A stretch of DNA of 52,498 nucleotides from Parcubacteria group bacterium (GCA_041657845.1 JBBABD010000004.1:1-52498), one strand, 5' to 3'; numbered from the stretch's first letter, positions 17,197 through 25,659 are shown. The notes: generated by a model from the letters alone, not told the origin. Made by a program: numbers and translations.

Positions 17197-17255
17197 CATA
17201 GTTGAGTTTATTTTTAAATCAAGGAGTTTTGGCGGATTCATTTAACAGAGAAAAA

Positions 17256-17924
17256 ATGAAAGAGATTTTAAAAAAATACAAAATTTTTTTATCGGTAGCT
17301 ATCTATTTTATCGCTTTCGGAGCAGCCTATTTTCTTATTGCTCGGCCGATGATAGGAAAAATAGAAGATGAAAACAATAAAATTCAAGAGAAGCTAACCG
17401 ATCAAGAAATTAGAAAAGATAAACTCTCCGAGCTTCCTTCTATTCGAGAGCAGTTTGATATGATTAATGATCAGAAGATTTCGGATGTCATTTCTATTTC
17501 TCTTAATAATGAAAATATAGTAAATCTCATAGAAGAACTCGAAAAAATATCAGACGAAACTGGCAATAAGATAAAAATAAATTTGCCAGAAGATAAAAAT
17601 GATAATAAAACTCAAGATAAAAAAGGAAAAGGCGAAAATTCCAAAACTATGCTTGAAAGCCTTGCGTCTGATAACTATATAAAAGTTAGTATAGATTTAT
17701 CAGGAAGTTATTCCAGCTTTCTTGAATTTATAAAAAAGATAGAAAATATGAAATACTATTCCGATGCGGTTTATTTTAAGATTTCTAACATTGAGAAAGG
17801 CTCTGCGAATTTTGCCAGTAATCCATTTGCAAATAATTCCATACTCAATGAAATTGCTATCGATGAAAATAAAGATAAAATTTATTCAACAATTGAATGC
17901 GTGTTTTATTTAGAAGAAAAATAA
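17256..17924 (+). CDS. pilO: PilO-like inner-membrane pilus protein
   Basis: A ~222-residue protein with a short cytoplasmic tail, one membrane helix (KIFLSVAIYFIAFGAAYFLI), a coiled coil (EDENNKIQEKLTDQEIRKDK) and a periplasmic alpha/beta domain, the layout of PilO, the partner of PilN. The chosen start is ATG 17256. An in-frame TTG lies at 17202 and another at 17229 directly after AAGGAG (17221-17226), but that spacing is only two bases. A longer N-terminus from TTG 17202 is possible. A charged low-complexity loop (Asn/Lys/Asp-rich) interrupts the periplasmic domain. Confidence 0.82.
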   Translation: MKEILKKYKIFLSVAIYFIAFGAAYFLIARPMIGKIEDENNKIQEKLTDQEIRKDKLSELPSIREQFDMINDQKISDVISISLNNENIVNLIEELEKISDETGNKIKINLPEDKNDNKTQDKKGKGENSKTMLESLASDNYIKVSIDLSGSYSSFLEFIKKIENMKYYSDAVYFKISNIEKGSANFASNPFANNSILNEIAIDENKDKIYSTIECVFYLEEK

Positions 17925-17925
17925 C

Positions 17926-18354
17926 GTGAATTTTCAAAAATTCAAAAAAGAATATCTAAATTTTAAGAAGATTTTTTCTAATTTTTCCGTCTTTTTAGAT
18001 TCTTATTTAAAACTTTTGTTTGTGGTTTTTTCCTCCGGCATTATTTTTTTTGGAATATATTTTTGGTATGGCATTCTTTATAAATCCGAATGGGGAGACG
18101 AAGAAAAAAATCAATACAAAAATATCCAAGATAAAAGAATTCAATTAAAAGAAAAAGAACTAAAAAGTGTTATGGAAGAGAGCGAAAGAAGGAAAAGCAA
18201 GTACGAAGAGCCTATTCGGATAACGAGAAATATTTTTGTTCCATATGCAGACGAGGGGAAAAACTCCCTGAATGATACGGAAAATTCAAGCGGGCTCAGT
18301 TCAAACTCTGATGCTTCCTCTGAAAGTGGCGCTACTTCAACATTCCCCTGGTAG
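17926..18354 (+). CDS. Small membrane protein at the end of the pilus operon
   Basis: A 142-residue protein I do not recognise by sequence. It starts with GTG one base after the pilO stop. A basic N-terminus is followed by one or two hydrophobic segments (res ~27-51, YLKLLFVVFSSGIIFFGIYF). Then comes a charged coiled coil (~res 60-95, Lys/Glu-rich) and a Ser/Asn/Ala-rich tail ending GATSTFPW. Position after pilM-N-O is where pilP lies in other bacteria, but there is no lipobox and no PilP domain, so it may be a lineage-specific replacement. A terminator follows 22 nt after the stop. Confidence 0.65.
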   Translation: MNFQKFKKEYLNFKKIFSNFSVFLDSYLKLLFVVFSSGIIFFGIYFWYGILYKSEWGDEEKNQYKNIQDKRIQLKEKELKSVMEESERRKSKYEEPIRITRNIFVPYADEGKNSLNDTENSSGLSSNSDASSESGATSTFPW

Positions 18355-18376
18355 GCAAGTAGTCTTTTCAATTGAT

Positions 18377-18405
18377 AAAATCCTCAATGCGAGGCTTTTA
18401 TTTTT
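18377..18405 (+). terminator. Terminator of the pilus operon
   Basis: Stem AAAATCCTC / GAGGCTTTT around AATGC, followed by ATTTTT. It ends one base before the 3' end of the convergent tRNA-Arg and may serve both strands. Confidence 0.75.
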
Positions 18406-18406
18406 G

Positions 18407-18479
18407 TGCACCCTGAGGGACTCGAACCCCCAACCTTCTGGTCCGAAGCCAGACGCTCTATCCATTGAGCCAAGGGTGC
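18407..18479 (-). tRNA. tRNA-Arg (anticodon TCG)
   Basis: Read on the minus strand, the acceptor GCACCCT pairs with AGGGTGC, discriminator A. The D-stem is GCTC/GAGC and the anticodon stem TCTGG/CCAGA with loop CTTCGGA giving TCG. The T-loop is TTCGAGT. CCA is not encoded. It is last in a four-tRNA cluster. Confidence 0.93.
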
Positions 18480-18503
18480 ATTTTTTATAAAATTTTAAAA
18501 GGG

Positions 18504-18575
18504 GGTGGGTAGAGAGAATCGGACTCTCGTCCCAGGTGCCACAAACCCGTGTTCTACCATTGAACTATACCCACC
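18504..18575 (-). tRNA. tRNA-His (anticodon GTG)
   Basis: Minus-strand cloverleaf: acceptor GTGGGTA/TACCCAC, an encoded extra G at -1 opposite discriminator C (the identity mark of tRNA-His), anticodon stem CGGGT/ACCTG with loop TTGTGGC. The T-loop is TCCGATT. Confidence 0.93.
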
Positions 18576-18581
18576 ATCTTG

Positions 18582-18653
18582 TACGCCCAGGGGGAATCGA
18601 ACCCTCATATCCAGCTTAGAAGGCTGGTGTTCTATCCGTTGAACTATGGGCGC
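18582..18653 (-). tRNA. tRNA-Arg (anticodon TCT)
   Basis: Minus-strand cloverleaf: acceptor GCGCCCA with TGGGCGT (terminal G-T pair), anticodon stem CCAGC/GCTGG with loop CTTCTAA giving TCT, T-loop TTCGATT. The T-stem has one mismatch. CCA is not encoded. Confidence 0.92.
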
Positions 18654-18684
18654 ATGACTTTGTGATGCTATCAATATTTATTTT

Positions 18685-18760
18685 TGGTGCGCTGTGAGGG
18701 ATTCGAACCCACGACCGTTTGCTTAAGAGGCAACTGCTCTACCAACTGAGCTAACAGCGC
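18685..18760 (-). tRNA. tRNA-Lys (anticodon CTT)
   Basis: Minus-strand cloverleaf: acceptor GCGCTGT/ACAGCGC, discriminator A and an encoded CCA, unlike its three neighbours. The anticodon stem starts GTTGC with loop CTCTTAA giving CTT; the outermost stem pair is G-A. The T-loop is TTCGAAT. It is first in the cluster, next to the promoter. Confidence 0.92.
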
Positions 18761-18781
18761 ATTTTGCAAACAACAGAAGAA

Positions 18782-18810
18782 ATGATAACAAAGTAAAAGG
18801 CGTTAGTCAA
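18782..18810 (-). promoter_or_regulatory. Promoter of the four-tRNA cluster
   Basis: On the minus strand, TTGACT (18805-18810), 17 nt spacing, TATCAT (18782-18787). Transcription would start ~15 nt before tRNA-Lys and cover all four tRNAs. Confidence 0.8.
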
Positions 18811-18822
18811 TAAACTTTAAGT

Positions 18823-20124
18823 TTATATGTCGTTAGTTTGCTTATATTTCTTCCATTCCTTGCTTGACCAGCCACTAGGCTTGGTAGTAAGTTTTTCTTC
18901 TCCCGGATGAGGATATTTACTTGGAGAATCATAGCTGCTGTTAAAAACATCATCAATTATTGAGTTTCCGTCTTTATCGTATACTTTTTGAGTGAAGGTA
19001 GTTTTCATTGATCCGTCAGGATTTCTTTCTAAAATTTTTGGTCCGATAATTTCCACTTTTCTCTCATCGCTGGTGCCAAAAAACTGGAATTTTAAAACAG
19101 TGCCTTCAATTTTGGTTTGAATTAAAATATTATTAGGAGTGTTGTTGATAAATCTTAAATCAGGCCAAGGGATATAAACAGTAGCGTCCATTCCTTGAGG
19201 ATTGTAGTAGGCGACAGGGTAAGCATGATTTCTTCGAAGAGTTATTTTCAGTCCGCTATTGATGGCAGCCCTGAAGGCTGTTGTGGAAACTTGGCAGATT
19301 CCTCCTCCAAATTCCGGTTCAGTCTTGTCTTTTTTAATTACCAATTCAGGAGCATATCCGTGTTCTCCGTCTACTTCTCCTAGCGTTTTTACAAACGAGA
19401 ATTCTTCATCGGGCTTAATAAGAATTCCATTGAATTTTTCCGTAGCAACATTAATATTGAAAATTCTATTCTTCGGAGAACCTCTGAAGTTTGATGACCC
19501 TTCGCCGATAATGGTGTTAATTCCTAGATTATTAGCCTCGGAAGATTTTATTTTTGGTTCAGTTATATCATAAGGCAGTGAAATTTCTTTAGTTTCCTCA
19601 GATGCTTCATCACTGGTCAAATTAGCAGATAAAACCTCGATACTTTTAGGTATATCGATCGCAATTCCTTCTTGACTATTGGCAAAATCAATAATACCAT
19701 TTTCTCCGATTTGGAATTTTGCATCAATCGGATCCTTATCAAATTTCTCAGACAAAGCGTCTAAAAAATCTTTAATCTCTTCTTCGTTAGCTGAGGTTCT
19801 CGTCTCTTTTCTCAGCATCAGCATTTGTCTCTGATTGGACAAAAGACTGCATAGTACTAAGCTAGAGGGGCAATAATGGATATTCTCTATTTCTGATTTT
19901 TCTTTTAGGCTGATCTTTAGCGTAGGCTCAATTGAAACGAAATTTCTTAGTTGTTCCTCGGGGATTGTTTCCTTCTGGTCCTTTACTGATAGGATTAATT
20001 TTTTAAAGCTAAAAAGAGAAGTGGCTGGAACGCTTGCGGTTGGCGTTTGAACAGCCAAAACTTTAGGCACCAAGGCCGAAAATAACAGTAAAACAAAAAT
20101 ATAGAAGAAATTGATCTTTTTCAT
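18823..20124 (-). CDS. VanW-family exported protein
   Basis: A ~433-residue secreted or membrane-anchored protein with a signal segment (MKKINFFYIFVLLLFSALVP...) and a C-terminal VanW domain. Diagnostic stretches are PDEEFSFVKTLGEV, the core FGGGICQVSTTAFRAAINSGL, and AYPVAYYNPQGMDATVYIPWP. A peptidoglycan-binding-4-like region probably precedes it (res ~45-200). VanW proteins are linked to the cell wall, but their reaction is not established. ATG 20124 is preferred because it places the signal peptide at the start; a GTG 33 nt upstream is in frame. A terminator separates it from hsp20 upstream. Confidence 0.9.
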   Translation of the reverse strand: MKKINFFYIFVLLLFSALVPKVLAVQTPTASVPATSLFSFKKLILSVKDQKETIPEEQLRNFVSIEPTLKISLKEKSEIENIHYCPSSLVLCSLLSNQRQMLMLRKETRTSANEEEIKDFLDALSEKFDKDPIDAKFQIGENGIIDFANSQEGIAIDIPKSIEVLSANLTSDEASEETKEISLPYDITEPKIKSSEANNLGINTIIGEGSSNFRGSPKNRIFNINVATEKFNGILIKPDEEFSFVKTLGEVDGEHGYAPELVIKKDKTEPEFGGGICQVSTTAFRAAINSGLKITLRRNHAYPVAYYNPQGMDATVYIPWPDLRFINNTPNNILIQTKIEGTVLKFQFFGTSDERKVEIIGPKILERNPDGSMKTTFTQKVYDKDGNSIIDDVFNSSYDSPSKYPHPGEEKLTTKPSGWSSKEWKKYKQTNDI

Positions 20125-20159
20125 AGGCTTATATCTTAAGAATAACTTAATTTTCACTT

Positions 20160-20196
20160 AAAGAAAAGAGCCGGCCAATCTAGCGGCCGGCTCTTT
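20160..20196 (-). terminator. Terminator after hsp20 (minus strand)
   Basis: A 12-bp stem AAAGAGCCGGCC / GGCCGGCTCTTT with an 8-nt loop, followed on the minus strand by TTCTTT. It lies between the hsp20 stop and the VanW start. Confidence 0.85.
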
Positions 20197-20217
20197 GAAG
20201 TAGGATCAAATAACAAA

Positions 20218-20736
20218 CTAGAATCCTCTAACCTGAATTCTTTTAATCTTATTGATGTCAGCTTTAGGAAGTCTTATGGTGAGAATCCCGTTTTTGAGCG
20301 AAGCCTCGGCTTTTTCGGAAATAATGTCTACCGGGAGAACAACTGATCTGGAAAATGATCCCCAATAGCATTCCTGATAATAATAATTTTCGCTGCCGAC
20401 CATTTCTTCATTTTTTCTTTCTCCTCGAATAGTAACCATGTCATTGTTAATAGCCACGTCTAGATCTTCCGGTTTTACTCCGGCAATAGTGGATTTTATC
20501 ACAATATCGGTTTCTGTCTGATATACATCAATTGTGAGTTGTCCTTCGACATCGCTTGCGCTTGTCCAGGAGTTTGAACTGGGTGATCTTTCTGGCTGAG
20601 CCATGAGGTCGGGCCGATTATTCATTATCATTTCCGTTTCTTCTTCAGCATAAATAGGCATCGAGGTGTTTTCTTCCTCATCTATTTTTTTTGCTCCGGT
20701 TAGGATTTCCAAAAAAGATTTTTTTACTTTAGTCAT
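20218..20736 (-). CDS. Small heat-shock protein Hsp20 (alpha-crystallin domain)
   Basis: A 172-residue small heat-shock protein, an ATP-independent holdase. The alpha-crystallin domain runs from GQLTIDVYQTETDIVIKS through STIAGVKPEDLDVAINND, ERKNEE, SFSRSVVLPVDI and the closing ASLKNGILTIRLPK with the conserved G-I-L. The N-terminal ~65 residues are variable and acidic, and the tail carries an I-x-V-type motif (RIQVRGF). A TATACT-like -10 is present upstream on the minus strand, but no CIRCE site was found, so its control differs from groEL. Confidence 0.95.
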   Translation of the reverse strand: MTKVKKSFLEILTGAKKIDEEENTSMPIYAEEETEMIMNNRPDLMAQPERSPSSNSWTSASDVEGQLTIDVYQTETDIVIKSTIAGVKPEDLDVAINNDMVTIRGERKNEEMVGSENYYYQECYWGSFSRSVVLPVDIISEKAEASLKNGILTIRLPKADINKIKRIQVRGF

Positions 20737-20804
20737 ATCTTTATTTTATTATTTATTTAACTTATTTTAGTATAAAATAGGAATCCTTAAAAAGCAAGGT
20801 TTGA

Positions 20805-21395
20805 TTAAATTGACTCGATATTATAGGCAATTTTTGATTTGACCAAAAGGAAAATATCCAGAAAAATTAATGATGCTAACAATATGATTGTAATTTCCTT
20901 TTGGCGCGCAATTTCGCTTATTTTGAGAATATTATAGGCTGAATGAATTAGAAAAGCGGGGATAAAACCGAAGAATAGCCCAGAAATGAAATTAACGGTA
21001 TTTTTGCTTATGAAATAGCCCATCAGTGTTGCGGTTGAGATGTGAATTATTACTATTCCAGAAAGTCCGATCAAGTCCAAGGGAGATCCATTTTGGCAGC
21101 TCCAGTATATAAGAAACATCTCCAGCATAGAAAAACCAAAACCAAAAAATAAAGAGTTTAAGACAATATTTTTCCCTGCGTTTGTTTTGGCGATAGCTTT
21201 GTAAACTAATAAATATTTTAAAAATTCTTCAATTATGATGGCAAGGAAAAAAAAGTAGCCGAAAGATGTGATCTCCCTGGAGATTGTCTCTGTGTCAGTA
21301 AGCATTGAAGTAGGGGAGCTCAGGGTTATTATTTCCAAAACTAACGCTCCTAGTGCTCCCAGAATTCCAAGAAAAAATGATTTTAGAATATTCAT
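20805..21395 (-). CDS. PrsW-family intramembrane protease
   Basis: A 196-residue protein with about six hydrophobic segments. It carries the PrsW motif set: EEFLKYL (EExxK, ~res 56-62), FGFGFSMLEM (~res 89, F-xxx-E), HISTATLMGYF (~res 117) and a last-helix HSAYN. These acidic and His residues form the proposed active site of this glutamic-type membrane protease family. In Bacillus subtilis PrsW cleaves an anti-sigma factor, but no anti-sigma gene is adjacent here. It lies 4 nt upstream of (before) the valS stop on the same strand, so it is probably co-transcribed behind valS. Confidence 0.82.
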   Translation of the reverse strand: MNILKSFFLGILGALGALVLEIITLSSPTSMLTDTETISREITSFGYFFFLAIIIEEFLKYLLVYKAIAKTNAGKNIVLNSLFFGFGFSMLEMFLIYWSCQNGSPLDLIGLSGIVIIHISTATLMGYFISKNTVNFISGLFFGFIPAFLIHSAYNILKISEIARQKEITIILLASLIFLDIFLLVKSKIAYNIESI

Positions 21396-21399
21396 GAAA

Positions 21400-23802
21400 T
21401 TATTTTTTGATTTCTATTTTTAATTTTTTCGATTTGGTAAATTCTATTTTTTCCGCATGGGAAAGATTTCGAAGATCTCCTTTTATTTTCTCCGCAAAAT
21501 CGCTGTCTGATTCAATGGCCAACTGTTTGAAAGATTCGCTAAGCTTCAAGCCTTTTTCCGCTTTGAGTTTCCGGATTTCAGCGATAATTTCTAGCAGCTT
21601 CTTCCCATTTTCAGAAACGCTCTCAGCTTTTAGTTCAGAATTAGTTGCTGGCCATTGTTCTAGATGAATCGATGTTGCAGATTTGAAAAATTGCTGGTAA
21701 ATCTCCTCGGAAATGTGAGGAAGAATAGGAGCAAAAAGCTTGATCAGGTTGGAAATTATTTGATACAAGGAAAACTGAGCCGATAACTTTTTGTCAGGAT
21801 TTTCTCCATAAAGCCTTCCTTTTACCAGCTCGATATAATTATCCGCAAACTTGATCCAGAAGAAGTGCTCTAGCAGATTTCTGGCTTTGAAAAATTCATA
21901 ATTTTCAAACTGGTTTGTGACATTCTCAATCAGCTCTTGAAATTCGGCCAGGATCCATCGGTCGGATTCCTCAAGATCTTTTTCTGATAACTCTGTGTTT
22001 TGATTGTAATCTTCTAAGTTCATCATCACAAAGCGGGTGGCGTTCCAAAGCTTGGTCAAAAGTTTCTGTCCAGCGCGCATATCATCCTCGCTGAAGCGCA
22101 GGTTCATTCCGAGGGTGGCTCCGCAGGACCAGAAGCGCAAAGCGTCGGCGCCGTATTTTTCCAGCATGCTTTCTGTGGTAACAAAATTATTGAGCGATTT
22201 GCTCATTTTTTCTCCGTTTTTGGCCAGTCCCCAGCCGGAAATCATCACATCTTTCCAAGGAATGGAATCAGTGTTGAGATGCGCTTTGACCAAAGTATAA
22301 AAAAGCCAAGTGCGGATTATTTCAAATCCCTGCACCCGAACGCTCATCGGATAGATATTTCTTTCATCATTTTCTTTCCAATGATTATTAATGAGGGGAG
22401 TAGTGGAAGAAGTCATCCAAGTATCCATCACTTGCATCTCGCCTTTGATGTTCCGGCTTTGGCACTTGGGACAGGTTGGATTTTTCGGGAGGTTTTCCTT
22501 CGGGTCGACGGGAAGCTCTGAATTCTTGGCCAAAATTATTTCTCCGCAATCCTGGCAATGCCAAAGAGGAAATGGCACTCCGTAAAAACGATCGCGGGAA
22601 ATGCACCAATCCCATTTGAGCCCGTCAATCCAATTATCCAAATGAGCTTTCATAAATTTCGGATACCAATTTAATTCTTCGCCACGTTTTTTGAGTTCTT
22701 TTTTAAGGTCTATTATTTTAACGAACCATTGTTTAGTCCTAATATATTCGACATCGGTTTTGCATCGCTCATGGACAAAAACAGCATGTTTAGTCGGCTC
22801 TAATTTTACTAAAGCGCCAGATTCCTTCAGATCTTCAATTATTTCTTTTCTCACTTCAAGAGATTTTTTGCCTTCATACTTTCCGGCCAATTCTGAAAAT
22901 CTTCCGTTGGGAAGAAGAAGCTTTATTGGTTTAGCTTCTGGGTGTCGAGAGAGCCATTCAATACACTCGTTTCCTCCAAAACTGCAGTAGTAAACCACAC
23001 CGCTTCCAAAATCCATATCCGTAGCTTCGTCGGCTGTCAAGATTATTTCTGCTTTAGTAAGAGGCATTTTTATCTTTTTTCCGATAAGATGATTGTATCT
23101 TTTATCTTCGGGATGAACTGAAATCCCCATGCAAGCCGGAAGAAGTTCAGGACGCGTGGTGGCGAATACCAATTCTTCGCCGGTTTCTGCTAGAGCCTTA
23201 ATATAGACTAGCTGGCTGTCTTTTTCTTCGGCTTCAAGATCGGCTTGAGCGAGCGCTGTTTGGCAAGTAGTGCACCAAAGCGTTGGCCGATCAGCTCGAT
23301 AGATTCTTCCTTTTTGATATAAATCTAAAAAAGATCTTTGGGAAATCTTCTGTGCTAAAGGACTGATGGTGGAATAGAGAAGCGACCAATCAACGCTAAG
23401 CCCCAATCTTCTCCAAAGTTCTTCATATTTCTTTCCGCCTTCTCGAGTTTCTTTGAGGCAGAGTTCGACAAATTCTTGGCGGGTGATTTTTGATTTATCC
23501 ACTTTGTATTTTTTCTCCACAAATCTTTCTGTTGGAAGGCCGTTATCGTCAAAGCCCATCGGATAGAAAATATTTTCTCCTTTCATCCGGTGGTAGCGGA
23601 CAATAATTTCCGCCTGAGTATAGCTCATGGCGTGTCCGGTGTGGAGAGAATCAGAACTAATGTACGGCGGAGGAGTATCAATGGAAAAAACAGGACTTTT
23701 TGAATTCTTGTCGAATTTGTAAATCCCTTCTTTTTCCCAGAAATCCTGCCATTTTTTTTCAGAGTCTTTCGCATTATAATTTTTTGGAAGTTCTTTTATC
23801 AT
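21400..23802 (-). CDS. valS: Valyl-tRNA synthetase
   Basis: An 800-residue class I synthetase that charges tRNA-Val. The HIGH motif appears as HTGH (res 54-57) after PPPYISSDSL, and KMSKS as GEKMSKSLNN (~res 532). The substrate and editing region includes PMGFDDNGLPTERFVEKKY and FATTRPELLPACMGISVHPED, the CP1 editing domain that removes mischarged Thr. Zinc-knuckle cysteines are present (CQDC and CPKC). ValRS is favoured over IleRS/LeuRS by DTWMTSSTTPL and the overall shortness; it resembles the archaeal/alphaproteobacterial-like form common in CPR genomes. The canonical C-terminal coiled coil is reduced. Confidence 0.96.
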   Translation of the reverse strand: MIKELPKNYNAKDSEKKWQDFWEKEGIYKFDKNSKSPVFSIDTPPPYISSDSLHTGHAMSYTQAEIIVRYHRMKGENIFYPMGFDDNGLPTERFVEKKYKVDKSKITRQEFVELCLKETREGGKKYEELWRRLGLSVDWSLLYSTISPLAQKISQRSFLDLYQKGRIYRADRPTLWCTTCQTALAQADLEAEEKDSQLVYIKALAETGEELVFATTRPELLPACMGISVHPEDKRYNHLIGKKIKMPLTKAEIILTADEATDMDFGSGVVYYCSFGGNECIEWLSRHPEAKPIKLLLPNGRFSELAGKYEGKKSLEVRKEIIEDLKESGALVKLEPTKHAVFVHERCKTDVEYIRTKQWFVKIIDLKKELKKRGEELNWYPKFMKAHLDNWIDGLKWDWCISRDRFYGVPFPLWHCQDCGEIILAKNSELPVDPKENLPKNPTCPKCQSRNIKGEMQVMDTWMTSSTTPLINNHWKENDERNIYPMSVRVQGFEIIRTWLFYTLVKAHLNTDSIPWKDVMISGWGLAKNGEKMSKSLNNFVTTESMLEKYGADALRFWSCGATLGMNLRFSEDDMRAGQKLLTKLWNATRFVMMNLEDYNQNTELSEKDLEESDRWILAEFQELIENVTNQFENYEFFKARNLLEHFFWIKFADNYIELVKGRLYGENPDKKLSAQFSLYQIISNLIKLFAPILPHISEEIYQQFFKSATSIHLEQWPATNSELKAESVSENGKKLLEIIAEIRKLKAEKGLKLSESFKQLAIESDSDFAEKIKGDLRNLSHAEKIEFTKSKKLKIEIKK

Positions 23803-23918
23803 AATAGTTCAATATTAACAGGGAAAAGAGTATTTTTCAAGGACTGAATCTATTTCTTAGAAACAGAGAAATTTCTTGAGTTTTTCGAGGTATTATATTA
23901 TGAGAGTAAGGCAAATTG

Positions 23919-23929
23919 AAAGGAGGTGA
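23919..23929 (+). promoter_or_regulatory. Strong Shine-Dalgarno site
   Basis: AAAGGAGGTGA lies 6 nt before ATG 23936. It is the best ribosome-binding site in the window, where most genes have none, and it decides this start over the ATG at 23931 that meets a stop at once. Confidence 0.85.
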
Positions 23930-23935
23930 AATGAT

Positions 23936-24169
23936 ATGAAAAACCTAAATTCTTTGGATTGGGTTGCCATAATAATCCTTATTATCGGGGGTTTGAATTG
24001 GGGGTTGGTTGGAATTTTTGGTTTCGATTTGGTTAAGGCTATTTTCGGGGATATGTCAATTTTGTCTAGGATTGTTTATTTAATCGTAGGAATTTCTTCT
24101 GTTTACGCCATAGTGTTGTCTTTTCAATTGGCTAAAGTTAAAGGAGAACAAGTCGGCCAACACGCCTAA
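23936..24169 (+). CDS. DUF378 small membrane protein
   Basis: A 77-residue protein with two membrane helices. The family signature is plain: LDWVAIIILIIGGLNWGLVG, then FGFDLVKAIFGD and a second helix RIVYLIVGISSVYAI. Function of DUF378 proteins is unknown; they are widespread and often stress-related by context. It stands alone between divergent valS and the HU gene, with its own strong ribosome-binding site, so it is probably highly expressed. Confidence 0.92.
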   Translation: MKNLNSLDWVAIIILIIGGLNWGLVGIFGFDLVKAIFGDMSILSRIVYLIVGISSVYAIVLSFQLAKVKGEQVGQHA

Positions 24170-24289
24170 CCGCAAACTAATTTTTTTTGTTTGAACGAAT
24201 ATTCTTTTGGATAAAAAGCGCTTGGTTTGGTTTGGGGTTGACAAGATTTTTAAAATAGCCCAAAAACACTAGCGTTTATTTTGAGGGTG

Positions 24290-24298
24290 TGCTACAAT
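24290..24298 (+). promoter_or_regulatory. Probable extended -10 promoter of the HU gene
   Basis: TGCTACAAT (TG-N-TACAAT), 42 nt before the HU start. A perfect TTGACA lies at 24238-24243 but has no -10 at normal spacing, so the -35 assignment is open. Confidence 0.45.
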
Positions 24299-24340
24299 CT
24301 TATATCATAGGGGAGTTAATTAATTTAATATAAAAAAACT

Positions 24341-24622
24341 ATGGCGAAGATGACCAAGTCACAGCTTATGGCAGCACTGGCCGAAAAGACCGGTCTTGCG
24401 AAGAAAGACGTGACAACGCTGATGGAAGAACTCGTAAACATGGCTTACTCTGAAGTCAAAAAGAGCGGTCTGTTTATTCTTCCAGGATTCGGAAAAATGG
24501 TTAAAGCAAACAGGAAGGCAAGAGCTGGAATCAATCCGGCTACTGGAGCAAAAATTCAAATTGCTGCCAAAACTGTTGTAAAATTCCGATTAGCCAAAGC
24601 TGCCAAAGAAGCAGTATTATAG
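24341..24622 (+). CDS. hup: HU/IHF-family DNA-binding protein
   Basis: A 93-residue nucleoid protein. It starts AKMTKSQLMAALAEKTGLAK, the helical dimerisation part, then GLFILPGFGKMVKANRKARA with the F-x-LPGFGK beta element, and the DNA-gripping arm ARAGINPATGAKIQIAAKT ending VKFRLAKAAKEAVL. The arm contains the proline that intercalates into DNA in HU/IHF proteins (GINPATG). One copy per genome is usual. It is monocistronic: promoter upstream and a strong hairpin terminator 26 nt downstream. Confidence 0.95.
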   Translation: MAKMTKSQLMAALAEKTGLAKKDVTTLMEELVNMAYSEVKKSGLFILPGFGKMVKANRKARAGINPATGAKIQIAAKTVVKFRLAKAAKEAVL

Positions 24623-24648
24623 TCAAAACGAAAATTTAGTTCTTTCTG

Positions 24649-24678
24649 CTGGCCTCGCATTTTGCGGGGCCAGTTTTT
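24649..24678 (+). terminator. Terminator after the HU gene
   Basis: Stem CTGGCCTCGC / GCGGGGCCAG around ATTTT, followed by T6. A clear intrinsic terminator. Confidence 0.9.
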
Positions 24679-24734
24679 TGTACAATGTATTGAAACAAAC
24701 GGAAAAGGAGAGTAATCTGGAAATATAATAAGTT

Positions 24735-24843
24735 AGGACTTACGCATTTGCCTCTGCTAATCCCGCTACTTCAGCGCGATAACGGACAAATTTAGAATCG
24801 CGCCTCCGAAAAGCGGATTATCATAGCCAAACGCGTAAGTCTT
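24735..24843. mobile_element. MITE-like palindromic element
   Basis: The ends AGGACTTACGCATTT and AAACGCGTAAGTCTT are inverted repeats (13 of 15 pair). Inner parts also pair: TAATCCCGCT with AGCGGATTA, and GCGCGAT with ATCGCGC. The ~109-bp unit therefore folds into one long hairpin, has no ORF, and is more GC-rich than its flanks. This is the profile of a non-autonomous transposable element whose transposase is elsewhere. Confidence 0.7.
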
Positions 24844-24862
24844 GTAAGTAATAATAGAGTAA

Positions 24863-25507
24863 ATGTTTGGAATAGAAAAAAAGGAACTAAAAATTTTGAA
24901 AAAATTGAATACTCCCAAGAAGATTCAGGATTTTTTGAATAAGATGCCGATGAATTTTGAGGAAGACGGCAAGGACACCAGTTTGTCTCCAATGACAGTT
25001 TTGGAAAAAGGAATCTGCCACTGCGTGGAGGGAGCGACGCTGGCAGCTTTGGCTCTACGCCTCAATGGCTATCCTCCGCTTCTTGTGGATCTCAAGGCGG
25101 ATAATAAATATGATTTTGACCATGTGATAGCGGTTTTCCAGCAATATGGTAAATGGGGCGCTATTTCCAAAACTAACCACGTGGTTCTTCGCTATCGGGA
25201 ACCAGTCTACAATTCCATCCGAGAGTTGGCGATGAGTTTTTTTCATGAATATTATGATCGAAAAGGGAGAAAGAATTTGCGCAGTTATTCGGTCCCTCTT
25301 AGCCTTAAGAGATTTGATAAATTGGGCTGGATGACAACTAAAGAAGAAATTGACTATGTTCCCGAAACTTTGGACGAGATAAGGCATTATCCGATTGTGA
25401 ACCAAAAACAGATCAGAAATTTTCGCCGAGCCGACAAAATAGAACTTGAAACCGACAAGATTCTGGAATGGAAACCAAAAGGAAAAGCAGACAAGAGCTG
25501 GTATTAG
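24863..25507 (+). CDS. Transglutaminase-like (papain-fold) protein
   Basis: A 214-residue soluble protein with a probable transglutaminase-like Cys-His catalytic pair. GICHCVEGATLAALALRLNG (~res 50-69) matches the helix bearing the nucleophilic Cys, and DFDHVIAVFQQYGKWGAIS (~res 84-104) the strand bearing the catalytic His, followed by KTNHVVLRYREPVY. No signal peptide or membrane segment is seen, so it acts in the cytoplasm. Substrate is unknown; family members act as peptidases or amide hydrolases. The C-terminal third is basic and unassigned. It begins 20 nt after the MITE-like element. Confidence 0.65.
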   Translation: MFGIEKKELKILKKLNTPKKIQDFLNKMPMNFEEDGKDTSLSPMTVLEKGICHCVEGATLAALALRLNGYPPLLVDLKADNKYDFDHVIAVFQQYGKWGAISKTNHVVLRYREPVYNSIRELAMSFFHEYYDRKGRKNLRSYSVPLSLKRFDKLGWMTTKEEIDYVPETLDEIRHYPIVNQKQIRNFRRADKIELETDKILEWKPKGKADKSWY

Positions 25508-25659
25508 AACTGGAATAATAAAAAATACGGCAAAAAAGAAGGTAGGAGATTCGTAGCGCGGATTTCCTCCTTTTTCTTTTTCTTGAAATAAGGCGGAAAT
25601 AAGAATAGAATTGAAGTACAGGCAGATTGTCACAGGATAATTTAAATAATAACAAAATT

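Noticed and set aside
24238..24266. TTGACA upstream of the HU gene as a full sigma70 promoter.
   Set aside because: Seventeen bases later there is only CAAAAA. The extended -10 at 24290 is more likely.
25533..25590. Hairpin GAAGGTAGGAG / CTCCTTTTTC after the transglutaminase-like gene as a terminator.
   Set aside because: The stem is imperfect and the loop long. It may terminate transcription, but evidence is too weak for a feature.
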